This document shows positions 51,827-61,164 of a stretch of DNA of 64,000 nucleotides, in pieces. Below the pieces are notes generated by a model that had not been told where the DNA came from, did not search any database, and saw nothing but the letters and a program-made list of their open reading frames with translations. The position numbers and the translations under genes are program-made. Numbering within the stretch: position 1 is the stretch's first letter; each line of letters opens with the position of its first letter. Source of the stretch: Pseudomonas sp. M47T1 (GTDB lineage: Bacteria; Pseudomonadota; Gammaproteobacteria; Pseudomonadales; Pseudomonadaceae); NCBI RefSeq assembly GCF_000263855.1, contig NZ_AJWX01000014.1:1-64000 (forward strand), given 5' to 3'.

Positions 51827-54766
51827 ATGACCATTGCCCTCGCCCATACTCACTACACGCACCTGCTGCAACACCATGGCACGCTGCTGCATGCGCTCGC
51901 CCAGTGGCCCACGCCACTGTCGGTGTTCCAGCGCATGAGCCAGCGGCTGAGCGAAGACGCCGACGAACACACCCCCACACAAACCGCGCTGCTGCGCCTG
52001 CCCAAAAGCTACCCTACTCGCTTGCGCGAATACCTGCACAGCGAAACGGGCCAGGTGAACTCGGCCCAGGGCGCCCAAGCACTGGCCGATTATTGTCTGG
52101 CCCAGGTCAACCTGCTGCATGCCGACGGTTTGCTGGGCGACCCGCACCGGTTGATGGCCAAGAGTGTCCACCAATGGCCCACGGAAGCCGAACGGGGCCG
52201 CTACTTCGGGCCTCTCACCCGCGCCTACGCCGTGCACCTCACCCTGGACGACCACTCACTGGACTGCAGTGGCAGCCTGCTGCTGGCGGAATCGGCCCAT
52301 ATACGCCTGCATTCGCTGCAACAACAGGAGGACGTGGGCAAGCTGCTGCTGTTCACGCCCGGTGAGGGCGTGCGCACGTTCGACAACCTAGAAGCCCTGC
52401 GTGCGGCAGACCTGCTTGCAGGCCTGCGCCCAGGCTTGCGCGAGCGTGACAGCAAGCGCCTGGGCAACCGCGCCCGTGCGCCCATGACGTTCACCGAGGT
52501 CACCGACGATGTATTCGCCTGGCTCTGGGCCGGCTGGCAGCAAAAACAGCTGGACGACTTTGCCTACCACCTTAAGCACCGCGAGCTCAGCGCATTGCAA
52601 GGCCGTGAATGGGTGGTGGGCCTCACCGCCGCATTGGACCTTCGCGACGCCCTGGCCCCCGACGGTTTCACAGCCCGGCGCACCCAGGCGCTGCTGACGG
52701 CCACTGAACCTGCCTGGCTCGGCAGCGCCTCGCCACGCGCGCGTCAGGCGCTGGCCCACCGCACGCGCCGACTGGCCCGCTACGCCCTGCAGTGGCAACA
52801 CTTGATGACCCAACTGCCGGGCCTCAAAGCCTTCGCCAAGGCCCGGGTCGAGGGGCAACTGCGTCGTCGCCTGGGCCGGCGCATCAATGTCGACCAACTC
52901 TACGTCAGCGAAGCGCGGGTAGTGGCGCTGCTGCCCAAGCTCTGGAAAGGCCTGCCGTGGCTGATCTACAGCGAAATCAAGCACGGCCGTGACCTCACGG
53001 CGCTACCTGACAAGGCGCTGAGCAACATCGGCGCGTTGGACGTCGATTACTGGCTGACCGCCGTCATTGTCGACCAGCACGGCCAGCCAGTGCCCGGCCT
53101 GGACCCCAACCTCATCCGTACCGTGGTGCGCGAGGTGGATGTGGGTGGTACCTACGGCCCCCACCTGAGGGCACTGATCGACACGGCCCCCCACCTGCCC
53201 TTCCACACTGTTTTCGCCCAGATGCAGCAGGCCGACTTTGCCCTGCAACGTCAACGGGCCGCCATGGGCGCGCCCAGCGACCCGAAGTGGGCCGAGGCGT
53301 TAAAGGCTGGTCATCTGCCGCGCGCGAGCAGTGACGCGGCGTTCGACGCACATGTGGACAGCCTGGTCAGCCAGGCGGAAGCCGCCGCCACCAGCGACCG
53401 GCAAAGCAACCTGCACACCGCTATCACACTGGCCAGCGCCGTGGCTGGCGCCGTTGCCAGCGCCATCAACCCCTGGGCCGGCCTGGCGGTCAACGGCCTG
53501 CTCAGCCTGCCCGCCCTGGTGGGCGGTGTGCAGGCCATGCAGCGCGGCGACTATGAGCAGGCCGTGGACGAGATTGGCGGCTCCCTCGCCAGCCTGGGCG
53601 GCTCGGTGCTGGACCTGCGGGGCGCCCCCGTGGGCCTTTTTCGGGCCGGCCCCGAACAGTTGCAGGCACGGCTTCTGGCGGTGCCGCCACTGCCTGGCGC
53701 GCTACCCGCCCTGGCCGATGCCGAGGTCTCGCTCAAGGGGCTGCATGCCGACCCCGACGGCGTCTACCACGTGGGCGGCCGCCATTACATTCGGCACATC
53801 GACAGCCCCACCCAGGTGCGCCAACTGGAAGTGGACTACAGCCGCGAACACGCAACCTACCGGCTGCTTACCCCTCACCTTCGCGACGGTTTCAGGCAAG
53901 CCATTGTGCGTGATGACAACCTGGCCTGGCGCGCCCGCCACGCGCCCGTAGAACCGAGCGCGCCGCCCCTTGAGCAGGAATCCTTGCAGGGCATGGATAA
54001 CCCGACCGCCAGCGCCCCACCCCTGCACTGGCCCGACGCGCAACTGTTGGCACAGGCCGGGCTGGAACCGCAGCACAGTCACGCGTTTCTGGAAGCGGCC
54101 TACTACCTGGACCGCGATAACTACCGGTTCACCGAACACGAGATTCTCGCGCCTGCGCCACCGCAGGCCGCCTCCCGTGACGACGTCATGCTGCACCGTG
54201 CGCCCGTGGTGTTCAGACCCAAGTCGCTTTCAAGCGTGGAGGTAACCATGACCCGCCTGGAATTCAGCCGCCAGCGCGCCAGTTTCCATGCGCTGGGCGC
54301 CGACGTGCTGGCCTCCCAGCGGCAGCACATCGAGCAACTGATTACGATGGAGAGGCAACCCGGCCACCACAACCTGGGGCGCCACCAGGTGCTGATGGGC
54401 GTGGCTGAAAGCGTCTGTTCAAGCCTGGGTTATGTGCCCCGGGCCACCCTCCACTACAACACCCTGCCCGTGCTGATCTGCATGCACCCGCACAGCAGGG
54501 CCTACTACGTGGTTTATCCGCGAGCGCTGCCCTCGGGCCCCTATGGTCGCCTGCGCATCCCCAGTCATAGCATTGGCCTGGGCCCACGCGCGTGGGAGGC
54601 GTTTATCCTGGAGCAGGTGCGGGCCAGCGCCAATCATCTGCTGCCAGAGCTTGCCCAGGCTCACGCCGATGGCAAGCTGTTTCCACTGCTTCCCGTGGTG
54701 GACCTGACCGCTGACGCAGCCGATTCTGCGATTTATGTCATCAAGCCGCAGTTTGTCGCGCTGTAA
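51827..54766 (+). CDS. DUF6543 (dermonecrotic-toxin-like) large protein
   Basis: This 979-residue protein resembles the DUF6543 family, N-terminal regions of Pseudomonas proteins annotated as dermonecrotic toxin-like. There is no signal peptide. Residues 1-525 are soluble and include the family-like RYFGPLTRAYAVHLTLDD and PWLIYSEIKHGRDLTALP. Residues 529-571 form a hydrophobic hairpin (AITLASAVAGAVASAI then PWAGLAVNGLLSLPAL), which could insert into membranes. Two Pro-rich linkers follow (VEPSAPPLEQES and NPTASAPPLHW). AAGGAG lies upstream. No secretion or immunity gene is adjacent. A toxin role is inference. Confidence 0.75.
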   Translation: MTIALAHTHYTHLLQHHGTLLHALAQWPTPLSVFQRMSQRLSEDADEHTPTQTALLRLPKSYPTRLREYLHSETGQVNSAQGAQALADYCLAQVNLLHADGLLGDPHRLMAKSVHQWPTEAERGRYFGPLTRAYAVHLTLDDHSLDCSGSLLLAESAHIRLHSLQQQEDVGKLLLFTPGEGVRTFDNLEALRAADLLAGLRPGLRERDSKRLGNRARAPMTFTEVTDDVFAWLWAGWQQKQLDDFAYHLKHRELSALQGREWVVGLTAALDLRDALAPDGFTARRTQALLTATEPAWLGSASPRARQALAHRTRRLARYALQWQHLMTQLPGLKAFAKARVEGQLRRRLGRRINVDQLYVSEARVVALLPKLWKGLPWLIYSEIKHGRDLTALPDKALSNIGALDVDYWLTAVIVDQHGQPVPGLDPNLIRTVVREVDVGGTYGPHLRALIDTAPHLPFHTVFAQMQQADFALQRQRAAMGAPSDPKWAEALKAGHLPRASSDAAFDAHVDSLVSQAEAAATSDRQSNLHTAITLASAVAGAVASAINPWAGLAVNGLLSLPALVGGVQAMQRGDYEQAVDEIGGSLASLGGSVLDLRGAPVGLFRAGPEQLQARLLAVPPLPGALPALADAEVSLKGLHADPDGVYHVGGRHYIRHIDSPTQVRQLEVDYSREHATYRLLTPHLRDGFRQAIVRDDNLAWRARHAPVEPSAPPLEQESLQGMDNPTASAPPLHWPDAQLLAQAGLEPQHSHAFLEAAYYLDRDNYRFTEHEILAPAPPQAASRDDVMLHRAPVVFRPKSLSSVEVTMTRLEFSRQRASFHALGADVLASQRQHIEQLITMERQPGHHNLGRHQVLMGVAESVCSSLGYVPRATLHYNTLPVLICMHPHSRAYYVVYPRALPSGPYGRLRIPSHSIGLGPRAWEAFILEQVRASANHLLPELAQAHADGKLFPLLPVVDLTADAADSAIYVIKPQFVAL

Positions 54767-54786
54767 GGCCTAGGGTTCCTGCGCCC

Positions 54787-54822
54787 ACAAAAAAACCCGA
54801 TGCCGTTTCCGGCACCGGGTTT
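54787..54822. terminator. Bidirectional terminator
   Basis: AAAAACCCGATGCCG and CGGCACCGGGTTT pair around TTTC. A tracts and a T tract serve the DUF6543 gene and the convergent sulfatase-like gene. Confidence 0.88.
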
Positions 54823-54843
54823 CAAGGTAGCGAGCAAAAGCGC

Positions 54844-56922
54844 TTATTTCTTCGCTTCAGTCACACCCGCCGTGTTGTCCAGCAGGCTCTTGGTCGCCGT
54901 CTGGATGAACGAGTCGAGCTTGTGCAGCAGGTCGGCCTGGTCAGGCTCATCGGCAATCGGCTCGGCCTTCGGGTCGGCGCCCAACTGGAAGCGGAACATG
55001 CGCGGAGCCATGTCCTTGGGCTGCACCAGGATCCGGTCACCGGTGATGATAGCCACGGTCTGCTCGTTGCCCGAAGGCTTGATCACGCCGAAGCCCTTGT
55101 CGCCGTCCGGCAGGTTCAGCAGGTCGCGACCCCAGCACTGGTTACGGGTTTCACCGCCCAGGCGGCCCATGATGGTAGGCACGATGTCGATCTGCGTGCC
55201 GACCGTGTGGTTGACCGCACCAAACTTCTCTTGCAGGCCTTCGCCGATCATCAGCATAGGCACGTTGAAACGGCCCAGGTCCATCTCGGTGATCTGCTGC
55301 TCGTTGCCGAAGCCATGGTCACCCACCACGATGAACAGGGTGTCCTTGAAGTACGGCTCCTTCTTGGCCTTCTCGAAGAACTGGCCCAGGGCCCAGTCGG
55401 AGTAGCGCATGGCAGTGAGGTGCTGGTTAAGCGAGCCACGGTCGGTAACCTGCGGTACTGGCAACGGCGACGGGATGGCGTACGGCGTGTGGTTGGACAA
55501 GGTTTGCAGCAAGGCATAGAACGGCTTGCCGGCCTTGTCGCGCTTGGCCAGCTCTTCGGCGCCGCGGTCGAACATGTCCTGGTCGGACACGCCCCAAGTG
55601 GGGTCGGAGAACACCGGGTTGACGAAGTCATTGCGGCCAATGAACGTGGTCATGCCCTGGTTGGCAAAGAAGCCGGACTGGTTGTCCCAGGCAAAGTCGC
55701 CGTTGTACACGTACACGTCATCGAAATCACGAGCGCTGAGCAGCTCTGGCAGGCCCGACAGCTTGTGCGCGCCTTCCGGGGTTTGCATCAGGTACTCGAA
55801 GCCCGGCAGGTTGGGGAAGCAACCCATGGTGGCGAACATGCCCTGGTGGGTGTGGGTACCGTTGGAGAAGAAGTGGTCGAACAGCACCCCCTGCTTCGCC
55901 AGTTTGTCGAAGTACGGGGTGATGTTGCCCGGGGCACCCAGGGCGCCCACCGAGTGACCGGCGAAGCTTTCCATCAGGATGACCACGACGTTCTTGTAGC
56001 CCAGCACGTTCTGCGCCGGCGGCGTGAAGTCACGGCGCACGGCAGCGGTATCGGCGTCCACCAGCTTGTCGTTGACCGTCAGCAGCATGTTGCGCACGGT
56101 CTGTTGCGCATCATCCTGGGGGATGGTGGCTTTCCAGATATTGTCGCGCTCGTCGGAGAAGCTGCTCTTGGCCGCGCCAATCAGGCTAAGGGTGCCATTG
56201 AGGCCCAGCTGGTTGGCAAAGTTGGAGTCAGTGGTGTAGGCATCGCCCCAGCGCAGCGGCGGGCCCTGGCGCAAGGTGCCACGTGCGGCCACCACGGCCA
56301 CGGCCAGCAGCACCGCGAACACGGCAACGCGCGCATACCACGGCGCCACGGGACGGCGGCCGCTGGCAACGTAGTCCACCCGTGGGCGGGTGGAGCGGTC
56401 GATGCCCTTGAACACCAGGCTCAACAGCCAGGTGACAATGGCCCAGGCCAGCAGGTAGCGCACTACCGGGTAGCCGTACCAGAGCATGCTGAGAACGGTC
56501 TTGGGGTCTTCCTTGACGTACTGGAACACCAGGCCGTTGAGGCGCTGGTGGAACTCGCGGAAGAAGTCCAGTTCCATCAGGCCCAGGAACATCATTGCGC
56601 TGGAAGTAATGGTCAGCCAGAAGCGCCACAGGCCGCGGCGGGCCATGAGCCAGGGCACCAGGGTGGCGATGACCAGCGGAATCAGGGTGTACACCACCAG
56701 GCGCACGTCAAAACGCAGGCCGTTGCCGAACGCTTCGACAAAGGTCGAGGCCGGGGTGTCGAGGATCATTTCACGGTTATAGATCAGCAATGCCAGGCGC
56801 AGAAGGCTGAGCAGGACCATGATGGCCAGGCCGCTGAGCAACGTGTAGGCAAGGTGGGATTTGACGGTCGGCTGCCGGCGTTGATACGCCTGCGCCGGAC
56901 CCAAGGCGTCCGTGTTGGCCAT
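54844..56922 (-). CDS. LtaS/OpgB-like phosphoglycerol transferase (sulfatase fold)
   Basis: This 692-residue inner-membrane protein has about five N-terminal helices (residues 20-200) and a periplasmic sulfatase-type domain. The probable catalytic threonine is Thr356 in SNGTHTHQGMFATMGC; metal ligands are in VVILMESFAGHSVG and IVVGDHGFGNEQQ. The family transfers phosphoglycerol or similar groups from phosphatidylglycerol to glycans such as osmoregulated periplasmic glucans. The acceptor here is unknown. It stands alone. Confidence 0.88.
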   Translation of the reverse strand: MANTDALGPAQAYQRRQPTVKSHLAYTLLSGLAIMVLLSLLRLALLIYNREMILDTPASTFVEAFGNGLRFDVRLVVYTLIPLVIATLVPWLMARRGLWRFWLTITSSAMMFLGLMELDFFREFHQRLNGLVFQYVKEDPKTVLSMLWYGYPVVRYLLAWAIVTWLLSLVFKGIDRSTRPRVDYVASGRRPVAPWYARVAVFAVLLAVAVVAARGTLRQGPPLRWGDAYTTDSNFANQLGLNGTLSLIGAAKSSFSDERDNIWKATIPQDDAQQTVRNMLLTVNDKLVDADTAAVRRDFTPPAQNVLGYKNVVVILMESFAGHSVGALGAPGNITPYFDKLAKQGVLFDHFFSNGTHTHQGMFATMGCFPNLPGFEYLMQTPEGAHKLSGLPELLSARDFDDVYVYNGDFAWDNQSGFFANQGMTTFIGRNDFVNPVFSDPTWGVSDQDMFDRGAEELAKRDKAGKPFYALLQTLSNHTPYAIPSPLPVPQVTDRGSLNQHLTAMRYSDWALGQFFEKAKKEPYFKDTLFIVVGDHGFGNEQQITEMDLGRFNVPMLMIGEGLQEKFGAVNHTVGTQIDIVPTIMGRLGGETRNQCWGRDLLNLPDGDKGFGVIKPSGNEQTVAIITGDRILVQPKDMAPRMFRFQLGADPKAEPIADEPDQADLLHKLDSFIQTATKSLLDNTAGVTEAKK

Positions 56923-57034
56923 GTCGATAGAGAATCCGTGGAGGGGGGTTTAGTGGAATCGTGAAACACGAGGGGGCAAATGGTGCACGAAGATGAAAAG
57001 GGATGCACAGCTAATTTACCTGCCAGGCATCCCA

Positions 57035-57126
57035 TAGCCCCTGCCGCCAGGCTGCGCTGGCCCCTGTGTGCAGCGGCGCTCTTCAGCGTTACGGGGGGCC
57101 CGCGCAGCCTGCGGCAGCGGCTGCAG
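57035..57126. repeat. REPIN, type A (degenerate middle)
   Basis: Inverted halves CCTGCCGCCAGGCTGCG and CGCAGCCTGCGGCAGC are separated by an unrelated GC-rich middle. Confidence 0.7.
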
Positions 57127-57174
57127 GGATGGCAGCCGCCGGAAAATGCATGACGTACCAGGTAACAATTTTGC

Positions 57175-57366
57175 CTAGAGGCGCACATTACCCCGCGGGC
57201 CGGCAATGGCCCAGATGATCAGCCCCAGCACCGGAAGCAATAGGATAAGCAGTATCCAGAGCACCTTCATGCCCACCTCGGCGCTGCTCTTGAGCACATT
57301 GATGATCGCCCAGATATCCAGGGCCAGAATGATCAGGCCGATCAGGCCGTTGAAGGTAGAACCCAT
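57175..57366 (-). CDS. PLDc_N-type small membrane protein
   Basis: This is a 63-residue protein with two transmembrane helices (GLIGLIILALDIWAIINVL and VLWILLILLLPVLGLIIW). It ends GPRGNVRL. This is the phospholipase D N-terminal (PLDc_N) fold that occurs alone in many bacteria without the catalytic domain. GGAG lies eight bases before ATG 57366. The function is unknown. Confidence 0.8.
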   Translation of the reverse strand: MGSTFNGLIGLIILALDIWAIINVLKSSAEVGMKVLWILLILLLPVLGLIIWAIAGPRGNVRL

Positions 57367-57449
57367 GGGTGATGCTCCGTGAAGGGGACGTCCCTTCAGC
57401 GTAGCTAACCGCTGTTTGTTGTGGGGAGCTTCTACCACCAACGGCAGTG

Positions 57450-57980
57450 TCAGACGTGCACGGCGATCTTCAGGGCTTCCAGCGAGGGCGCGGCGGCGAT
57501 GTTCAGCGCTGCGCACAGCTCCAGCACGCGCACCACGTCCTTGCCGAACACCAGTACGCACTGGATGTCATCGTCCAGCAGTTGGCTGAAGTTGACCAAC
57601 GTGTAGCCGCCGTCTTCCTTGCTCAGGCTGCTCATCTGCACCTGGATGCGGTTCAGCGCGGTCAGTGGCTCAATCTTGGCCAACTGCTTGGCCTTGAAGT
57701 TGAACGTCACATGGGTGCCGAACGAATCAGTGATCTGCCTGAACAGGTCCTGGTAGGTGTCGGCCTGGAACAGCACCGTCTCCGGCAGGCTGCCCACCAC
57801 GACCCATTCGCCCAGGGCAATGGGAAAGGTGTCGTCGTAGTTGATGTCCGGGTTGGCCGCCAGGAACGCCTGGGGGTCGGCGTAGGCCTGGGCGGCTTCG
57901 TCGGCGATGCGCGCGATGTCCTGTTCCGCCAGGCAGCCCGAGCTGATCTTGGTGATGAGTTCAATCAGTTGGTCTTTCAT
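57450..57980 (-). CDS. Conserved hypothetical protein (176 aa)
   Basis: This cytoplasmic 176-residue protein begins MKDQLIELITKISSGCLAEQ. The first third is helical and acidic; the middle GEWVVVGSLPETVLFQADTYQ and the end DIQCVLVFGKDVVRVLELCAAL look alpha-beta. It lies 65 bases after the ankyrin gene on the same strand, so the two may be co-transcribed. I do not recognise a family. Confidence 0.7.
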   Translation of the reverse strand: MKDQLIELITKISSGCLAEQDIARIADEAAQAYADPQAFLAANPDINYDDTFPIALGEWVVVGSLPETVLFQADTYQDLFRQITDSFGTHVTFNFKAKQLAKIEPLTALNRIQVQMSSLSKEDGGYTLVNFSQLLDDDIQCVLVFGKDVVRVLELCAALNIAAAPSLEALKIAVHV

Positions 57981-58045
57981 GGGGGCGGCCTGCAGCGGAT
58001 GAAAAAAAGGGCGCAAAGGATAGCCGCATTCACGCCCCAAGGGTA

Positions 58046-58570
58046 TCAGGCGGACAATTTCGCCAGTTGCGCGGCCGTGTCCTGGGCCCCCATGGTCTGC
58101 GCGGCGGCCAGGGCCGTGGCGCCGTTGGCGTCCTTGGCGTGGGGGTCGGCGCCCTGGCCAAGCAGGTAGTCGACAATGGCCGTGCGGTTGAACATGGCCG
58201 CCATCATCAGCGCGGTACGGCCATCGCCGCCGGCGCCCTCTACGCTGGCGCCGCCTTCCACCAGCAATTTCACCACGGCCAGGTCACCCTTGAAGGCAGC
58301 ACCGGCCACTGGGCTCTGGTTGTTGTCATTGCGAATTTCGGGGTCGGCCTGGTGGGCCAGCAGCACGCGTACAGCGTCCTGGTGGCCGTGGTAGGCGGCC
58401 AGCATCAGCAGGGTGTCGCCTTTGTGGTTGCGCAGGTTCACCGGCAGGCCCTTTTCCAGCAGGCGGCCGAGCATGTCGGCATCGCCACTGCGGGCCACGT
58501 CGAACACCTGGGCGGCGAATTCGGCGGCTTCGTCGGCGCTCATCTGGCGGGCTTCACGGTTGTCTGTCAT
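58046..58570 (-). CDS. Ankyrin-repeat protein
   Basis: This 174-residue protein has about four ankyrin repeats from residue 35 to 165 (NLRNHKGDTLLMLAAYHGHQ, NQSPVAGAAFKGDLAVVKLL, GRTALMMAAMFNRTAIVDYL and NGATALAAAQTMGAQD). There is no signal peptide. Such small proteins often partner a catalase or an effector; here the neighbour is a 176-residue unknown. GGAGG stands before ATG 58570. Confidence 0.85.
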   Translation of the reverse strand: MTDNREARQMSADEAAEFAAQVFDVARSGDADMLGRLLEKGLPVNLRNHKGDTLLMLAAYHGHQDAVRVLLAHQADPEIRNDNNQSPVAGAAFKGDLAVVKLLVEGGASVEGAGGDGRTALMMAAMFNRTAIVDYLLGQGADPHAKDANGATALAAAQTMGAQDTAAQLAKLSA

Positions 58571-58909
58571 GGGGGAACCTCCTGGCTGACTAATGGCGCT
58601 CAGTGTCCGGCCTGTACCGACAAGGGGTCAACAGAACCTGCCTATGGTGCCGGACGATTGAATTAATTGGCAATTCGTTGTCATAGACCATAAGGCTTTG
58701 CAAAAAGTCTTCCCCGCCTTTCGGAAATACCCGAACCCGTCGCGCAAAATGCCGTGCAGCAAATGATCATTCATGCAAATTGCACGAAAGCGAAAATTGC
58801 TTTTCGCCCGACAGCCCCGGTTTCATTGGGTTTGCCCTCTACGACAAAGCTGGCACGGGCTCTGCACTCTTTACTCCCAGGTTTGCCAACCAAAGAGCCA
58901 GGAGCTGAC
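58571..58909. other. Spacer and leader of the DUF3509 gene
   Basis: No supported gene here. The stretch 58655-58680 is AT-rich (GAATTAATTGGCAATTCG) and could hold a promoter for the rightward gene. Confidence 0.4.
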
Positions 58910-59188
58910 ATGAACTTCATTCAAGAAAAATTCGCTTCCGTATTCGCCGGCTACGACGTCACCACTCAACCACGCCCCGACGGCGCGGTGTTGCTGACCC
59001 TGCGCGATAACGAAGGGAAAGTGACCAGAAGGTCTATCTCGTACGCTCAACTGCACACTGCCGAGCAACTGACCTGGGTGATCAGCGCCATCCGCCGCGA
59101 CCTGGCCGGTGCCGCCAGCGAACTGCCCGCCATTAACATGCTGCAAAGCCAGAACCGCTTCGCCCTGCCGACCTATCATTCGGCCTGA
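58910..59188 (+). CDS. DUF3509 family protein
   Basis: This 92-residue Pseudomonas-specific protein begins MNFIQEKFASVFAGYDVTTQ and continues with RPDGAVLLTLRDNEGKVTRR, both typical of DUF3509. AGGAG lies seven bases before ATG 58910, which I prefer to the long upstream frame. It is cytoplasmic. The family has no known function. Confidence 0.8.
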   Translation: MNFIQEKFASVFAGYDVTTQPRPDGAVLLTLRDNEGKVTRRSISYAQLHTAEQLTWVISAIRRDLAGAASELPAINMLQSQNRFALPTYHSA

Positions 59189-59210
59189 GATCACACTACC
59201 TGTCGCGTTT

Positions 59211-59300
59211 TAGCCGCTGCCGCCAGGCTGGGCTTGCCCCGATATACGCTGGATACGTTCAGTGAACCACGGGGCCAGTGCAGCCTTCGGCAGCGCCTAC
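59211..59300. repeat. REPIN, type A, overlapping the end of mtnC
   Basis: TAGCCGCTGCCGCCAGGCTG and CAGCCTTCGGCAGCGCCTAC are inverted halves around a 50-base middle. Its right part contributes the last codons of mtnC. Confidence 0.75.
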
Positions 59301-59969
59301 ACGTATGTGATTGAAGGTTTTGACGCACGCGTGATCGCCAAGTTCCCCACCCTCACGCACCAGGCCAACGGTCTGCATGCCCGCCTGCCTCGCCGCATCC
59401 AACTCTTGCACCACGTCTGACAAAAACAGCACCTGCCCCGCCGCCACGCCCATGGCCGTGCTGATAGTGCGGTAGGACTGCGCGTCGCGCTTGCCGCCCG
59501 AGGTGGTGTCGAAATAACCGCTGAACAACCCGCTCAGGTCGCCCGCCTCGCAGCAACCGAAAATCAGCTTCTGTGCCTGCACCGAGCCCGACGAATACAC
59601 ATACAGCGCAAGCCCGTCGCGGTGCCAGCGCGTCAGCGCCTCCACGGCATCCGGATACACGTGCCCCTTGAGCAGCCCCGCCGCATAGCCCTGGGCCCAG
59701 ACCATGCCCTGCAAGGCCTTGAGCGCGGTGGCCTTGCGGTCGTCGGCCAGCCACTGCAAGAGGATGTGGATCACCCGCTCCACATCCGCATCGGGCTCGC
59801 CGCTGTCCTGGCGCACAGCGGCCAGTTGCGCGGCCACCTCGGGCTGGCTGGCGTGCTCACGCACATAGTCGGGCAAATGGCGGGCGGCAAAGGGAAACAG
59901 CACGTCGAAGACAAAACTCACCGCGCTGGTGGTGCCTTCGATATCGGTGAGGACGGCCATGATGGGCAT
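59259..59969 (-). CDS. mtnC: Enolase-phosphatase MtnC (E1) with REP-derived tail
   Basis: MtnC converts 2,3-diketo-5-methylthiopentyl-1-phosphate into acireductone in methionine salvage. The HAD motifs are [13 protein letters not shown] (motif I), [11 protein letters not shown] (II) and [13 protein letters not shown] (IV). It has 236 residues, about nine more than I recall for Pseudomonas MtnC. The extra end ([13 protein letters not shown]) is read from the REPIN at 59211-59300. It is the last gene of the aroC-mtnB-mtnD-mtnC series, 12 bases after mtnD. Confidence 0.92.
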   Translation of the reverse strand: MPIMAVLTDIEGTTSAVSFVFDVLFPFAARHLPDYVREHASQPEVAAQLAAVRQDSGEPDADVERVIHILLQWLADDRKATALKALQGMVWAQGYAAGLLKGHVYPDAVEALTRWHRDGLALYVYSSGSVQAQKLIFGCCEAGDLSGLFSGYFDTTSGGKRDAQSYRTISTAMGVAAGQVLFLSDVVQELDAARQAGMQTVGLVREGGELGDHACVKTFNHIRVGAAEGCTGPVVH

Positions 59970-59981
59970 GCGGGCTCCGGG

Positions 59982-60527
59982 TCAGTCGTCGAGGCGCGGG
60001 AAGCGGCTGGCAATCTCTTCCCCGGTAAACTGCGCCACCCAGCCTTCGGCGTTATTGAACAGGCGGATGGCAACAAAGTGCGGCTGCTCGCCCATGTCGA
60101 ACCAGTGCGGCGTGCCGGCCGGCACCGAGATCAGGTCGTTCTTTTCGCACAGCACGGCGTACACGTAATCATCGATGTGCAGGGTAAACAACCCGCGCCC
60201 GGCCACGAAGAAACGCACCTCGTCTTCGCCATGGCGGTGCTCGTCAAGGAACTTGGCGCGCAACTGGGCCTTCTGCGGGTGGTCGCGGTCCAGGCTGATG
60301 ACGTCCACGGTCAGGTAGCCGCATTCGGTCATCAACTGGTCGATCTGCACCCGGTAGGCGTCTATTACCTGCTGCTGGCTGGCGCCGGGCTGGATGGGCG
60401 CGCTGACCTGCCAGCGCTCGAAGCGCACACCGTGTTCGCCAAGGGTGGCGGCGATGTCTTCAAGGTGGGTCAGTACCTTGTTGGGAATGTCCGGGGTGGA
60501 CTCGTGGTACACAGTCAGGCTACTCAT
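59982..60527 (-). CDS. mtnD: Acireductone dioxygenase MtnD
   Basis: This cupin metalloenzyme oxidises acireductone to the 2-keto acid precursor of methionine plus formate (iron form), or off-pathway products (nickel form). It has 181 residues. Metal ligands are in EHRHGEDEVRFFVAG (two His and Glu) and the later PHWFDMGE (His). It lies 12 bases upstream of mtnC and 16 bases after mtnB on the same strand. Confidence 0.95.
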   Translation of the reverse strand: MSSLTVYHESTPDIPNKVLTHLEDIAATLGEHGVRFERWQVSAPIQPGASQQQVIDAYRVQIDQLMTECGYLTVDVISLDRDHPQKAQLRAKFLDEHRHGEDEVRFFVAGRGLFTLHIDDYVYAVLCEKNDLISVPAGTPHWFDMGEQPHFVAIRLFNNAEGWVAQFTGEEIASRFPRLDD

Positions 60528-60543
60528 CAGGCCATTCCTTCTT

Positions 60544-61164
60544 TTAGCGAGCGGAAACCGATCGCACTTTCAGTTCACACTCAAACAGAAACTCGAACGC
60601 TTCCACCTGGCGCAGCGCATCACTCATCTGCGCCCCCCAGGTGTACAGGCCGTGGCCGCGTATCAGGTAGCCCACGCAGTCGGGGTGCTCATCCAGCCAC
60701 GGCTGCACCTGGGTAGCCAGGCGGGCGATGTCCTGGTCATTGTCGAAAACAGGCACCTGCACCACGCAATCGTGGGTAGTGATGCCGGTGAAAGCCTTTT
60801 GCAGTTCGTAGCCTTCGAACACCAGCCGATTGGCCGGGGTGAGGCGTGACAACACCGTGGCATTCACCGAATGGGTATGCAACACCGCGCCGATCCCCGG
60901 CTGCCAGCGGTACAGCTGCGTGTGCAGCAAGGTTTCGGCGGACGGCTTCTTGCCGGGTTCCAGGCTGATGCCGGCCATGTCGGTGGCCAGCACATCGTCC
61001 TCGGCCAATTGGCCCTTGTGCCTGCCCGACACCGTCAGCAGCGCCTGGTCGGCGCTAAGGCGCACGGAGTAATTACTGCTGGTGGCTGGCGACCAGCCGC
61101 GACCATACAGAAAACGCCCGGCGTCGACTATTTGCCGGGCAAGCTGTTGGCGATCAAGGCTCAT
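60544..61164 (-). CDS. mtnB: Methylthioribulose-1-phosphate dehydratase MtnB
   Basis: This class II aldolase-type enzyme dehydrates 5-methylthioribulose 1-phosphate. It has 206 residues. Zinc ligands are in VLHTHSVNATVLSR and GHGLYTWGAQM, and the acidic residue lies in FEGYELQKAF. ATG 61164 has AGGAGG seven bases upstream. It follows aroC after 69 bases; the salvage genes mtnA and mtnE-type steps are not in the window. Confidence 0.95.
   Translation of the reverse strand: MSLDRQQLARQIVDAGRFLYGRGWSPATSSNYSVRLSADQALLTVSGRHKGQLAEDDVLATDMAGISLEPGKKPSAETLLHTQLYRWQPGIGAVLHTHSVNATVLSRLTPANRLVFEGYELQKAFTGITTHDCVVQVPVFDNDQDIARLATQVQPWLDEHPDCVGYLIRGHGLYTWGAQMSDALRQVEAFEFLFECELKVRSVSAR

Noticed and set aside
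54922..56964. A 680-codon open frame antisense to the LtaS-like gene
   Set aside because: It has shadow composition, while the opposite strand carries a complete sulfatase-fold protein with membrane helices.
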